Part shown: positions 20,654-26,358 of the stretch, piece after piece
Position numbering within the stretch: the stretch's first letter is position 1
Layout: the number at the start of each line of letters is the position of its first letter
Source of the DNA: a virus
Virus record (IMG/VR): IMGVR_UViG_3300033429_000161
Coordinates: 1 to 37,900 of that record
Direction: 5' to 3' (one strand)
DNA: 37,900 bases
The notes under the pieces: generated by a model
The model's input: the letters and a program-made list of their open reading frames with translations, nothing else
Databases searched by the model: none
Told to the model about the DNA's origin: nothing
Program-made: the position numbers and the translations under genes

Positions 20654-20990
20654 CGAGGAGGAGGTCGAGGTCCATCAGACCATCGTGTGCCTCCTCTGTG
20701 GTGACTCTATCAAGAGAGTCCACATGGCGAAGGAAGTAACTGAGATTAGCAAACTTGGAGAGGTCAAGCACACGCAACTCGTCTCCGATAACGGAGATAA
20801 ACCTGCCTTTACATCATTCGAGTCCACCACGCACAGACAGACCTGTCCAGTCTGTCCACCCAGGTTGAGGAGGCTATCGAGGGGACAACTCATAAGCCTG
20901 GTGGTGAAGCTCGCCAAGCAGACGATGTATGAGGCCAAACGACGTGGAGTTATAGATATCTCAGACACCACGGAGATAAAGAGGAGGTGA
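20574..20990 (+). CDS. Zinc-binding early protein, 138 aa
   Basis: The ATG at 20574 has GGAGGGA about 4 nt upstream; a TTG four codons earlier is less likely. The protein has CLLC near residue 40 and CPVC near 90 as a split zinc ribbon, with a Ser/Thr-rich strand region between. A basic helical C-terminus follows (RLRRLSRGQLISLVVKLAKQ). Its last codons supply GAGGAGGTGA for the next small gene. Nucleic-acid binding is plausible, target unknown. Confidence 0.65.
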   Translation: MTILDELSLEEMQLVLDLLAETTRIGDEEEVEVHQTIVCLLCGDSIKRVHMAKEVTEISKLGEVKHTQLVSDNGDKPAFTSFESTTHRQTCPVCPPRLRRLSRGQLISLVVKLAKQTMYEAKRRGVIDISDTTEIKRR

Positions 20991-20994
20991 TCCG

Positions 20995-21099
20995 GTGACT
21001 GGAGAGATTATCGCAATCATGCTGCTATCGGGACTAATCACGGCAGTTGCAGCTATACTAGCCACCAAGTTCTGGCTATGGTGGTTTACAAGGAGGTGA
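20995..21099 (+). CDS. Micro-protein with one membrane span, 34 aa, GTG start
   Basis: The GTG at 20995 has AGGAGGTGA 5 nt upstream. The 34 residues form one hydrophobic helix (IIAIMLLSGLITAVAAILA) followed by an aromatic and basic end (KFWLWWFTRR). The stop lies inside AGGAGGTGA of the next gene. It is the second early micro-protein with one span, after 17360-17452. Confidence 0.55.
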   Translation: MTGEIIAIMLLSGLITAVAAILATKFWLWWFTRR

Positions 21100-21104
21100 C
21101 ACGA

Positions 21105-21344
21105 ATGATACCTGAGGTACACAAATGGAGGAGGGAGTTGGGTGACGACAGCTATGTCCATATCCTCATCCTATCAAGTGGAGACCCAGACGAGCTATCT
21201 GACATAGCGCAGGAAATCTGGGATAGACTGACCAGGCTGGGATACGGCGGCAGTATGAAAGATGGGACAAGGCACAACTCGGCCACTGGCACCCTTGGCT
21301 ATGAACACCTACCTGGACTTAAGATAGCCACTGGAAGGTGGTAG
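21105..21344 (+). CDS. Hypothetical early protein, 79 aa
   Basis: The ATG at 21105 has AGGAGGTGA about 6 nt upstream; the longer frame from 21078 would overlap the micro-protein. The protein looks alpha/beta (YVHILILSSGDPDELSDIAQ, then EIWDRLTRLGYGGS) with a His/Gly-rich end. No known family is recognised. Confidence 0.62.
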   Translation: MIPEVHKWRRELGDDSYVHILILSSGDPDELSDIAQEIWDRLTRLGYGGSMKDGTRHNSATGTLGYEHLPGLKIATGRW

Positions 21345-21359
21345 AAAGGAGGTAACCCT

Positions 21360-21737
21360 ATGGGACTTGACACAATGCCAGACTATCCAATCGAGATAGG
21401 TAATGAGGAGGTACTGGTAGATGTCCTTTTCTACTATCACAAAGGATTCCCTGGAGTGATGAATCCGCCTGATCGCGCTCAGCCACCGGAGCCTGAGGAG
21501 GTAAATATACACAGTGTGGTCTACAAATCCGGTGCGAAGAACGAGCTGCACGCAGAGATGCTAATGGTTGCTATCGAGGCCATGATGGAGAGCAAGGGCT
21601 TTCTCCTCGAACTGGAGGAGGCCTGTCTGCAGTTCATAGCAGATGAGAGAGATAGGGCAGAGGATGCCTACTGGGATGGAGTAATGGAGGCTCGTATCGA
21701 CGCGAGAATAGCGGAGAGCCAGGAGGATGAGATATGA
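21360..21737 (+). CDS. Hypothetical early protein, 125 aa
   Basis: AAAGGAGGTAA precedes the ATG by about 5 nt. The N-terminal half is strand-rich (MPDYPIEIGNEEVLVDVLFY) and followed by a Pro-rich turn (MNPPDRAQPPEPEEVNI), a pattern I associate with a common small phage protein type of unknown role. The C-terminal half is helical and strongly acidic. It overlaps the next gene as ATGA. Confidence 0.62.
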   Translation: MGLDTMPDYPIEIGNEEVLVDVLFYYHKGFPGVMNPPDRAQPPEPEEVNIHSVVYKSGAKNELHAEMLMVAIEAMMESKGFLLELEEACLQFIADERDRAEDAYWDGVMEARIDARIAESQEDEI

Positions 21738-22150
21738 CGAAGATAAACATCATTGGACCTGCACCCGGTGAGGAGTACGAACAATGGGAGGCTAAGAGGA
21801 AAGAACTCTGGGAGCTCTACCGTCCGCACTATCTACAGGCAGTTGACGAAGTGGAGGGGGCGAATCTGTTCGTATTCGAGCATTGTGTGCTGGAGATACG
21901 GTTGTGCAACGAGGGCCTTGGGTTGGAGAATCTAACTGACAAACAGAGAGAGGAGATCGTAGAGTATGACTCGAACGCAGTCACTGTCATGGAGGAGCTC
22001 TACCGTGAGGCGAAGCTGCCTGTCGACGCTAGACTTGGTGACGTAACCTGTAGGCGGTGCGGCAGGCTGGCTCGTGGGTTTAAGATCTACATCAACCTGC
22101 CAGCTGAGGGACCGTTTCTGTATGATGAGTCTTGCAACTCTTGCAGATGA
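21734..22150 (+). CDS. Zinc-binding early protein, 138 aa
   Basis: The first 105 residues are helical and acidic (EEYEQWEAKRKELWELYRPH). The C-terminus holds CRRC and a final CNSC, a likely zinc ribbon within 35 residues. Start and upstream stop overlap (ATGA), with AGGAGG about 8 nt upstream. Role unknown; it follows the pattern of early proteins with a metal-binding end. Confidence 0.65.
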   Translation: MTKINIIGPAPGEEYEQWEAKRKELWELYRPHYLQAVDEVEGANLFVFEHCVLEIRLCNEGLGLENLTDKQREEIVEYDSNAVTVMEELYREAKLPVDARLGDVTCRRCGRLARGFKIYINLPAEGPFLYDESCNSCR

Positions 22151-22160
22151 GGAGGGAGTC

Positions 22161-22310
22161 GTGAAGATAACATGGAAGCGCTGGGGCGTCCTCCTGGGTG
22201 CCCTACACGTAGTCTGGTGGGATTGCTGGAAGAAACGCCCATGTCTAGAGATTATCTGGAGAACACAGAACGGACCTGGTAGAGATAAGGTCCTTGTAAA
22301 CATTGGGTGA
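22161..22310 (+). CDS. Small Trp-rich hypothetical protein, 49 aa, GTG start
   Basis: The GTG at 22161 is preceded by GAGGAGGGAG at about 2-3 nt. The protein is basic and Trp-rich (KITWKRWGVLLGALHVVWWD, then CWKKRPC). A longer frame from 22074 overlaps the upstream gene and is less likely. It is the last gene before the gene-free leader at 22311-22559. The call is tentative. Confidence 0.5.
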   Translation: MKITWKRWGVLLGALHVVWWDCWKKRPCLEIIWRTQNGPGRDKVLVNIG

Positions 22311-22326
22311 GGCGGTGCGATTTCGG

Positions 22327-22355
22327 TTGACAACTCCCCTCAAATCCCCTACAAT
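22327..22355 (+). promoter_or_regulatory. Sigma-70-type promoter upstream of the recombination genes
   Basis: TTGACA (22327-22332), a 17-bp spacer and TACAAT (22350-22355), with the shared TTGACAACTC extension. The transcript would start near 22362, about 200 nt before the next start codon. Confidence 0.8.
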
Positions 22356-22361
22356 GAGGGT

Positions 22362-22490
22362 AGAATATGAGAGGTTGGTGGTAGGCTCCCTCCTCCTCTC
22401 TAGCCCACATCGAATGGAACGCGGGAACGAAGAGACGCTCAGGCAAAAGGGTAGGCTCCCACTCGGTGGGTGGTGGGAGTCTTTTTATTT
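22362..22490 (+). ncRNA. Candidate structured leader or small RNA, about 130 nt
   Basis: The segment between the promoter and the terminator has no credible reading frame. GAGAGG (22369-22374) can pair with CCTCTC (22395-22400). GGTAGGCTCCC occurs twice (22380-22390 and 22450-22460), and the second copy forms the 5' arm of the terminator, so the first copy could compete for the 3' arm. It may be a stand-alone small RNA or an attenuator or riboswitch controlling the nuclease gene downstream. The segment CTCAGGCAAAAGG resembles the 3' core of glycine riboswitches, but no closing helix was found, so I assign no class. Confidence 0.45.
22454..22490 (+). terminator. Intrinsic terminator before the recombination genes
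   Basis: GGCTCCCAC (22454-22462) pairs with GTGGGAGTC (22473-22481) with one G-U, followed by TTTTTATTT (22482-22490). It is a textbook factor-independent terminator on the plus strand, placed between a promoter and the first DNA metabolism gene. Confidence 0.8.
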
Positions 22491-22535
22491 GATCACTTGG
22501 GGACAATGGAGGGTGTCGACTCCCCCCTCCGGCGT

Positions 22536-22557
22536 CGCCCTTGACGAAAGGCGGCTG
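22536..22557 (+). promoter_or_regulatory. Hairpin that can hide the nuclease ribosome binding site
   Basis: CGCCCTT (22536-22542) pairs with AAAGGCG (22547-22553) around a GACG loop with one mismatch. The right arm is the only Shine-Dalgarno-like sequence (AAAGGCGG) before the ATG at 22560. Confidence 0.4.
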
Positions 22558-22559
22558 GC

Positions 22560-23609
22560 ATGGAGATCGAAAGACCTTTTGGCCTCGTGGTAGTCCCTGA
22601 CATCTTTGACTCCTCAATCATAGGTGACAACCAGTCCTGCCCACGGTACTACTACTGGCGTCACGTGAGAGGGGCAGAGATCGACACTCCCTCCGTTGCA
22701 CCCCACTTCGGTACATCCATCCACTCGGCATTACAGATGCACTACCTCCTCCACGACAAGAGTCTCACCGTAGAGGAGATAATGCACGCACTTACAATCA
22801 TGATGCCACCTACCAGGGATGAAAAAATCGCCTATTCCACCATCCGAGAAGCCTTCCAGGAAATCATGAACTCATCGGAGCCTATCCACGCTGCGTGTAT
22901 GATTGCGTTTGACTGGGCGTGGCAGGATATGGAGGGAGATGCGATCCGCAACAGGAACACTGCGGACGTACTCATCAATCGTTATAGGGGTTACTACCTG
23001 ACAGAACCATTCACACTTATGGAGCCACGCGAGAACTATCTCGAAGTCGGCTTCACCTACCATTTATTCGGGGACATCTACTACTTCGGCAGGATTGACA
23101 TGGTGGTAGACTGGCCACCCTACGGCAAGGTCCCTATCGACCACAAAACCTCTCGCAATCTCGGAAAGAGCAAGTTCCTCGAGTTCAACCCCTTCTTCCA
23201 GGGTGACGGCTACCTCGGGGCAGCCCGCCATCATTGGGATAGAGTTGGGGCTATCTGCGTCAACGTGTTGCAGACTGCCAAGACCAAGCATGGGTTGGAG
23301 AGGTTTATCGAACCGAGGACTGACGACCACATCGAGGCGTGGTACAGTGACGCTGTTGACTGGGTCTCGGAAATCCTGGAGAGGTTCGAGAAGTGGAGGT
23401 GGCCTAGAGACAAAGGCGGCTATGGCGGCTACTGCACTCATTGGGGTGCGTGCCAGTTCAGATCACTCTGTGTCTCCCACGATTACATGACAGTTGAACA
23501 ATGCGACAGACAGCCCATCCCCGGCGGCTATATCGAGAACAGATGGGAGCCTTGGGATACTGGAGCGATCACAACGACGGTAGAGGATCTCAAAGAAGGG
23601 AGGGCATGA
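22560..23609 (+). CDS. PD-(D/E)XK nuclease, Cas4/RecB-like with Fe-S cysteines, 349 aa
   Basis: This is a PD-(D/E)XK-superfamily exonuclease of the Cas4/RecB/AddB type. Seen are GxxxH (FGTSIHSAL, H55), a Glu in YLEVGF (E162), the metal-binding Asp in GRIDMVV (D180), IDHKTS (D194, K196) and QxxxY (Q214-Y218). C27 in NQSCPRYYY together with C292, C298 and C304 (CTHWGACQFRSLC) forms the four-cysteine Fe-S pattern. Such enzymes process DNA ends for recombination, consistent with the Sak4-like gene nearby. It is the first gene after the promoter and terminator leader. It overlaps the next gene as ATGA. Confidence 0.85.
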   Translation: MEIERPFGLVVVPDIFDSSIIGDNQSCPRYYYWRHVRGAEIDTPSVAPHFGTSIHSALQMHYLLHDKSLTVEEIMHALTIMMPPTRDEKIAYSTIREAFQEIMNSSEPIHAACMIAFDWAWQDMEGDAIRNRNTADVLINRYRGYYLTEPFTLMEPRENYLEVGFTYHLFGDIYYFGRIDMVVDWPPYGKVPIDHKTSRNLGKSKFLEFNPFFQGDGYLGAARHHWDRVGAICVNVLQTAKTKHGLERFIEPRTDDHIEAWYSDAVDWVSEILERFEKWRWPRDKGGYGGYCTHWGACQFRSLCVSHDYMTVEQCDRQPIPGGYIENRWEPWDTGAITTTVEDLKEGRA

Positions 23610-23881
23610 TGAGAGTCAAGACGAAGAGGGTAGTGACAATTGAGATGGATAACTCGGACTACTCTATGCTCCTTGATACCCTCGGGGAGGCGTCTAAGGT
23701 AAGGTCCAGAGTCTATCCATCTCTGAACGAGAAGGCTGCTATGCTCTATGGCTTGATGACAGCCGGGGAGGTCTCCGAGGTCATAAACGTCGACTTTGCG
23801 GAGACAGAGAAGAGGACGGCGGCGGCTCTAGCGGTACATCTAGCAGAACATAAGGAGATACTAGATGCCTCGGATGAGTGA
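23606..23881 (+). CDS. Hypothetical protein between nuclease and Sak4-like genes, 91 aa
   Basis: The ATG at 23606 overlaps the nuclease stop and has GGGAGGG 1-2 nt upstream; a second ATG follows at once. The protein starts with a basic strand (RVKTKRVVTIEMDNSDYSML), then is helical, with an acidic C-terminus (LAEHKEILDASDE). It may be a recombination accessory, but I recognise no domain. Its end overlaps the next start by 17 nt. Confidence 0.6.
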   Translation: MMRVKTKRVVTIEMDNSDYSMLLDTLGEASKVRSRVYPSLNEKAAMLYGLMTAGEVSEVINVDFAETEKRTAAALAVHLAEHKEILDASDE

Positions 23882-24698
23882 CTTCAACATCAGGAACATG
23901 AACTGGAACGTGGGTCTAGTGTCCGCAGCGGGTGCAGGTAAGAGCACTATGGCAGCTGGCTTCCCTGGTACAAAGTTTGTATTCGACTTTGACGATAAGA
24001 TGGCGGCTTACGAGGGAAGTGACACCTACTACCACACCTTTCTAGACGAAGAGGATAACCCACGTGGACACGTGATGTGCAAGCGCCTTCTCGACACAGC
24101 CATCTCCAACAACGGAACTATCTATATGAATGAGAGCACTGGAGAGTTCTTCAACGATATGGACTGGGCACTCGATGCTCACTCTGATGGAGTGGTACCA
24201 GTAACGCCTGATGTCTGGATAATCGACTCTGTTACTGGCCTAGAGAAAACATCTGGATATCAATCTCTAGTCGATGACTCAAGGAAGAAGTCGCCAGCAG
24301 ATGGGATGGCTAAGCACCACTATGCATACTCTATGACTAGAACGATGCAGATCCTGGATAAGTTCAAGAGTCTACCAGGCTCTAGGATTATGACCTTCCA
24401 CTTTGAGATACTTGAGATTGTAAAGAATGAGACAGTGGTAGACGTACGCCACTATCCACTCATGGTAGGGAAGACTAGGTTCAGGATGCAGAAAGAGTTT
24501 GGCGAGTGGTACCACTTGTTCACCGAGACCGAAGATGGAGTCCAGGTCCACAGGATGCATACCCACCGTGCAGACCACATCAACGCACATACGACCTTGG
24601 GGTACGATACGGTAGGCGGAGTGCACATCTTCGACGACATCGAGATTCCAGACTTCGAACACCTAATCAGAAAGATAGAAGCATACAGAGGAGGATAG
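23865..24698 (+). CDS. Sak4-like RecA-fold ATPase, 277 aa
   Basis: The protein has a Walker A (GLVSAAGAGKST, about 17-28), an FDFDDK stretch after the first strand and a Walker B (VWIIDSV, D121), and fits the short RecA-core (AAA_24 / Sak4) proteins of phages. These act with a single-strand binding protein in strand annealing or recombination. AAGGAG is 7 nt before the ATG at 23865; a second ATG three codons on is possible. Position between a Cas4-like nuclease and an SSB candidate supports the role. It lacks the N- and C-terminal extensions of full RecA. Confidence 0.78.
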   Translation: MPRMSDFNIRNMNWNVGLVSAAGAGKSTMAAGFPGTKFVFDFDDKMAAYEGSDTYYHTFLDEEDNPRGHVMCKRLLDTAISNNGTIYMNESTGEFFNDMDWALDAHSDGVVPVTPDVWIIDSVTGLEKTSGYQSLVDDSRKKSPADGMAKHHYAYSMTRTMQILDKFKSLPGSRIMTFHFEILEIVKNETVVDVRHYPLMVGKTRFRMQKEFGEWYHLFTETEDGVQVHRMHTHRADHINAHTTLGYDTVGGVHIFDDIEIPDFEHLIRKIEAYRGG

Positions 24699-24702
24699 TA
24701 AG

Positions 24703-24915
24703 ATGAGAAGTGAGGTTTACTTGACCCTGGCGCACATTGCTGGTGAGCTGTGGGGTACTCAGGCACGTGCACATGCCGCACGGCCGCAGCCAGATGGATC
24801 GTGGAAGATACTCGGCTATGACGTTTACCTCGAGATCTTCGGAAAGCTTAAGGAGGACTTCAGAAAGGAGGTGACGGAGGATGAAGCTAAAGCTCCAGAT
24901 GGGGAAGACGATTAG
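24703..24915 (+). CDS. Hypothetical protein, 70 aa
   Basis: GAGGAGG lies 7-8 nt before the ATG. The sequence is helical at the start (SEVYLTLAHIAGELWGTQAR), with a central DGSWKILGYDVYLEIF strand and an acidic tail (TEDEAKAPDGEDD). It overlaps the following gene by 35 nt, and its end contains AAAGGAGGTGA for that gene. Function unknown. Confidence 0.6.
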   Translation: MRSEVYLTLAHIAGELWGTQARAHAARPQPDGSWKILGYDVYLEIFGKLKEDFRKEVTEDEAKAPDGEDD

Positions 24916-25087
24916 CCTCGGCGAACGCACATTCGAGAGTCTCCGCATCGACGTCGGTACCGAGTTCGATGTTCACTTCGAGCAGTTCGACTCGGAACTG
25001 GAGCAAACCCGCGACAGGCTGTCGGATGCGCTGCGGGAGCTGGAGAAGTTCATGAGGCTGACACATTCAGACAGGGCGATGCCTTAA
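24881..25087 (+). CDS. Hypothetical protein, 68 aa
   Basis: The start at 24881 has AAAGGAGGTGA about 7 nt upstream. The N-terminal half is strand-rich (KTISLGERTFESLRIDVGTE) and the C-terminal half is a coiled-coil-like acidic helix (LEQTRDRLSDALRELEKFMR). This plan occurs in small phage proteins near recombination genes. No firm family. The next intergenic region contains palindrome copy 6. Confidence 0.6.
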   Translation: MKLKLQMGKTISLGERTFESLRIDVGTEFDVHFEQFDSELEQTRDRLSDALRELEKFMRLTHSDRAMP

Positions 25088-25096
25088 CCAACTTCC

Positions 25097-25111
25097 GTTC
25101 AAATTTTGAAC
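25097..25111. promoter_or_regulatory. 15-bp intergenic palindrome, copy 6
   Basis: GTTCAAATTTTGAAC followed by ACCAACT, the same right flank as copy 5. It lies about 26 nt upstream of the SSB-like start. Confidence 0.7.
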
Positions 25112-25137
25112 ACCAACTCACAGAAAGGAGCAAGACT

Positions 25138-25599
25138 ATGGTAGAAGAAACCGTTATCACTTTGGGCGAGGAGCTGGGGGACGCCAGTCTAGTGCCCCCT
25201 CTCGTTGAGTCTCTCTATCCTCTTCGACTGAAGAAGGTAGTCAGAGAGCCCAACAAGGCGGGGGATGGATTCAACTTCGTCTGGAACTGGGAAATCCACG
25301 GAACCGGAAAGAAGGATGCAGATGGTAGGCCCATCGACGGCAGGGGTATCACGGACTGGACTGCGCTACCGAAGCCCGGGGACGAGAGCGACTACTGGAG
25401 CGATGGCAGGACCGCGAAGGAAGGCAAGCTGTTCTCCATCCAGCAGATCCTCAAAGCCCTCGGCTATGACTACGGGAAGAAGGGCATCATCGACCTGAAG
25501 AAGCTCGGAGGCGCTGTGTGCAAGGCCCTCATCCGTCCAGACAAGGATCAGAATGGCCGGCCTGTCAACCGGATCGTTGAGTACAAGCCAGCCAAGTAG
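25138..25599 (+). CDS. Candidate single-strand DNA-binding protein, 153 aa
   Basis: The protein follows the Sak4-like gene and has the pattern of phage OB-fold SSB-like proteins: strands around LRLKKVVREPN and FNFVWNWEIHG, a loop region with many Gly and Asp, a helix (KLFSIQQILKALGYDYG) and a final strand with QNGRPVNRIVEYKP. No acidic C-terminal tail of the E. coli SSB type is present. AAAGGAG lies 8 nt before the ATG. The role is inferred from context and strand pattern; a recombination accessory of unknown fold is the alternative. Confidence 0.5.
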   Translation: MVEETVITLGEELGDASLVPPLVESLYPLRLKKVVREPNKAGDGFNFVWNWEIHGTGKKDADGRPIDGRGITDWTALPKPGDESDYWSDGRTAKEGKLFSIQQILKALGYDYGKKGIIDLKKLGGAVCKALIRPDKDQNGRPVNRIVEYKPAK

Positions 25600-25651
25600 G
25601 CATTCACCTGGAGCCCTTCACCGCGAGGTGGTGGGTTCCTCGAGACTGCTT

Positions 25652-25888
25652 ATGGAACTGCATACCACAGAGCTACCTAGATGGGTAAGGCTACCGCTGG
25701 AGACCGTACGCGGCAAGGCTTATCTAGTCCCCTTCAGGGATGAGACTGGAAAGACGACTACCGCCAGGTGGGTGATGAAGAAGATATGGCATCATGGAGA
25801 CTTAAAGCTTGAGGTTATCTTCCGGTTGGATGGCAGGTCTGTAAGATACATGAAGAGGGTTAGGATAATAGAGTGTTGTGAGCTGTAA
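25652..25888 (+). CDS. Hypothetical protein, 78 aa
   Basis: The start is uncertain. The ATG at 25652 lacks a clear binding site, and GTG codons about 24 nt upstream are alternatives. The core is a beta-rich basic domain (LETVRGKAYLVPFRDETGKT, then LKLEVIFRLDGRSVRYMKRV) that could bind nucleic acid. I recognise no family. It lies between the SSB candidate and the ribbon-helix-helix-like gene. Confidence 0.5.
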   Translation: MELHTTELPRWVRLPLETVRGKAYLVPFRDETGKTTTARWVMKKIWHHGDLKLEVIFRLDGRSVRYMKRVRIIECCEL

Positions 25889-25897
25889 GGAGCTAAG

Positions 25898-26116
25898 ATG
25901 AAACCTATCAAGGTCGCCTTCGAGTGCGACCCCACCCTGTACGAGAAGTTCCGACGTATCTACTCCGGTCACGGAGACGTATCCCGATTTCTAAGAAAGG
26001 TAATCCACCGAGTTGTCCAGCGCGTTGAGGCTGAAGGGACTATCGGTTTGGGTAAGGCTGAGATAGATATAACCACTGATATAGTTAATGAGGACATAGA
26101 CAGGGGGAGGATATGA
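25898..26116 (+). CDS. Ribbon-helix-helix-like DNA-binding protein, 72 aa
   Basis: The first 50 residues read as a strand (IKVAFECDPTLYEKF), a helix and a second helix (VSRFLRKVIHRVVQRVEAEG), the pattern of Arc/CopG/MetJ-type ribbon-helix-helix regulators, which bind short palindromes as dimers. The C-terminal part is acidic. AAGGAG lies 5 nt before the ATG. It overlaps the next gene as ATGA. It is the best candidate in the window for a palindrome-binding regulator, though nothing shows which site it binds. Confidence 0.5.
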   Translation: MKPIKVAFECDPTLYEKFRRIYSGHGDVSRFLRKVIHRVVQRVEAEGTIGLGKAEIDITTDIVNEDIDRGRI

Positions 26117-26358
26117 GCAACGTAGTCAAGATCCTACTGGGGAAGGCTCCCCATGAGATGGACGACGATGAACTCGCCGAACACATACGCAACGTGCGCA
26201 AGCTGCGGGGAGACGCATTCGTCTCTGGCAGACACGGTAAGAAGGCTAAGAGTATGGCCTCGGGTGGTAAGGAGGCCAAGGGATTCACTGATCTATGCAA
26301 CCAGCTTGGGGTGGACGCCGACACTCTGGTTGACCTACTCGCGGAGGTTATAGAATGA
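26113..26358 (+). CDS. Hypothetical protein, 81 aa
   Basis: Coupled by ATGA overlaps on both sides, to the ribbon-helix-helix-like gene and to the ParB/methyltransferase gene, with GGGGAGG about 4 nt before its start. The protein has an acidic start (HEMDDDELAEHIRNVRKL), a basic middle (GRHGKKAKSMASGGKEAK) and an acidic helical end (LGVDADTLVDLLAEVIE). It may serve the methyltransferase. Function unknown. Confidence 0.6.
   Translation: MSNVVKILLGKAPHEMDDDELAEHIRNVRKLRGDAFVSGRHGKKAKSMASGGKEAKGFTDLCNQLGVDADTLVDLLAEVIE

Noticed and set aside
22362-22470. Glycine riboswitch
   Set aside because: Only the 3' segment CTCAGGCAAAAGG and a loose CGAATGG match were seen. The closing P1 helix and the exact 5' GGAGAG context are absent, so I did not call it.
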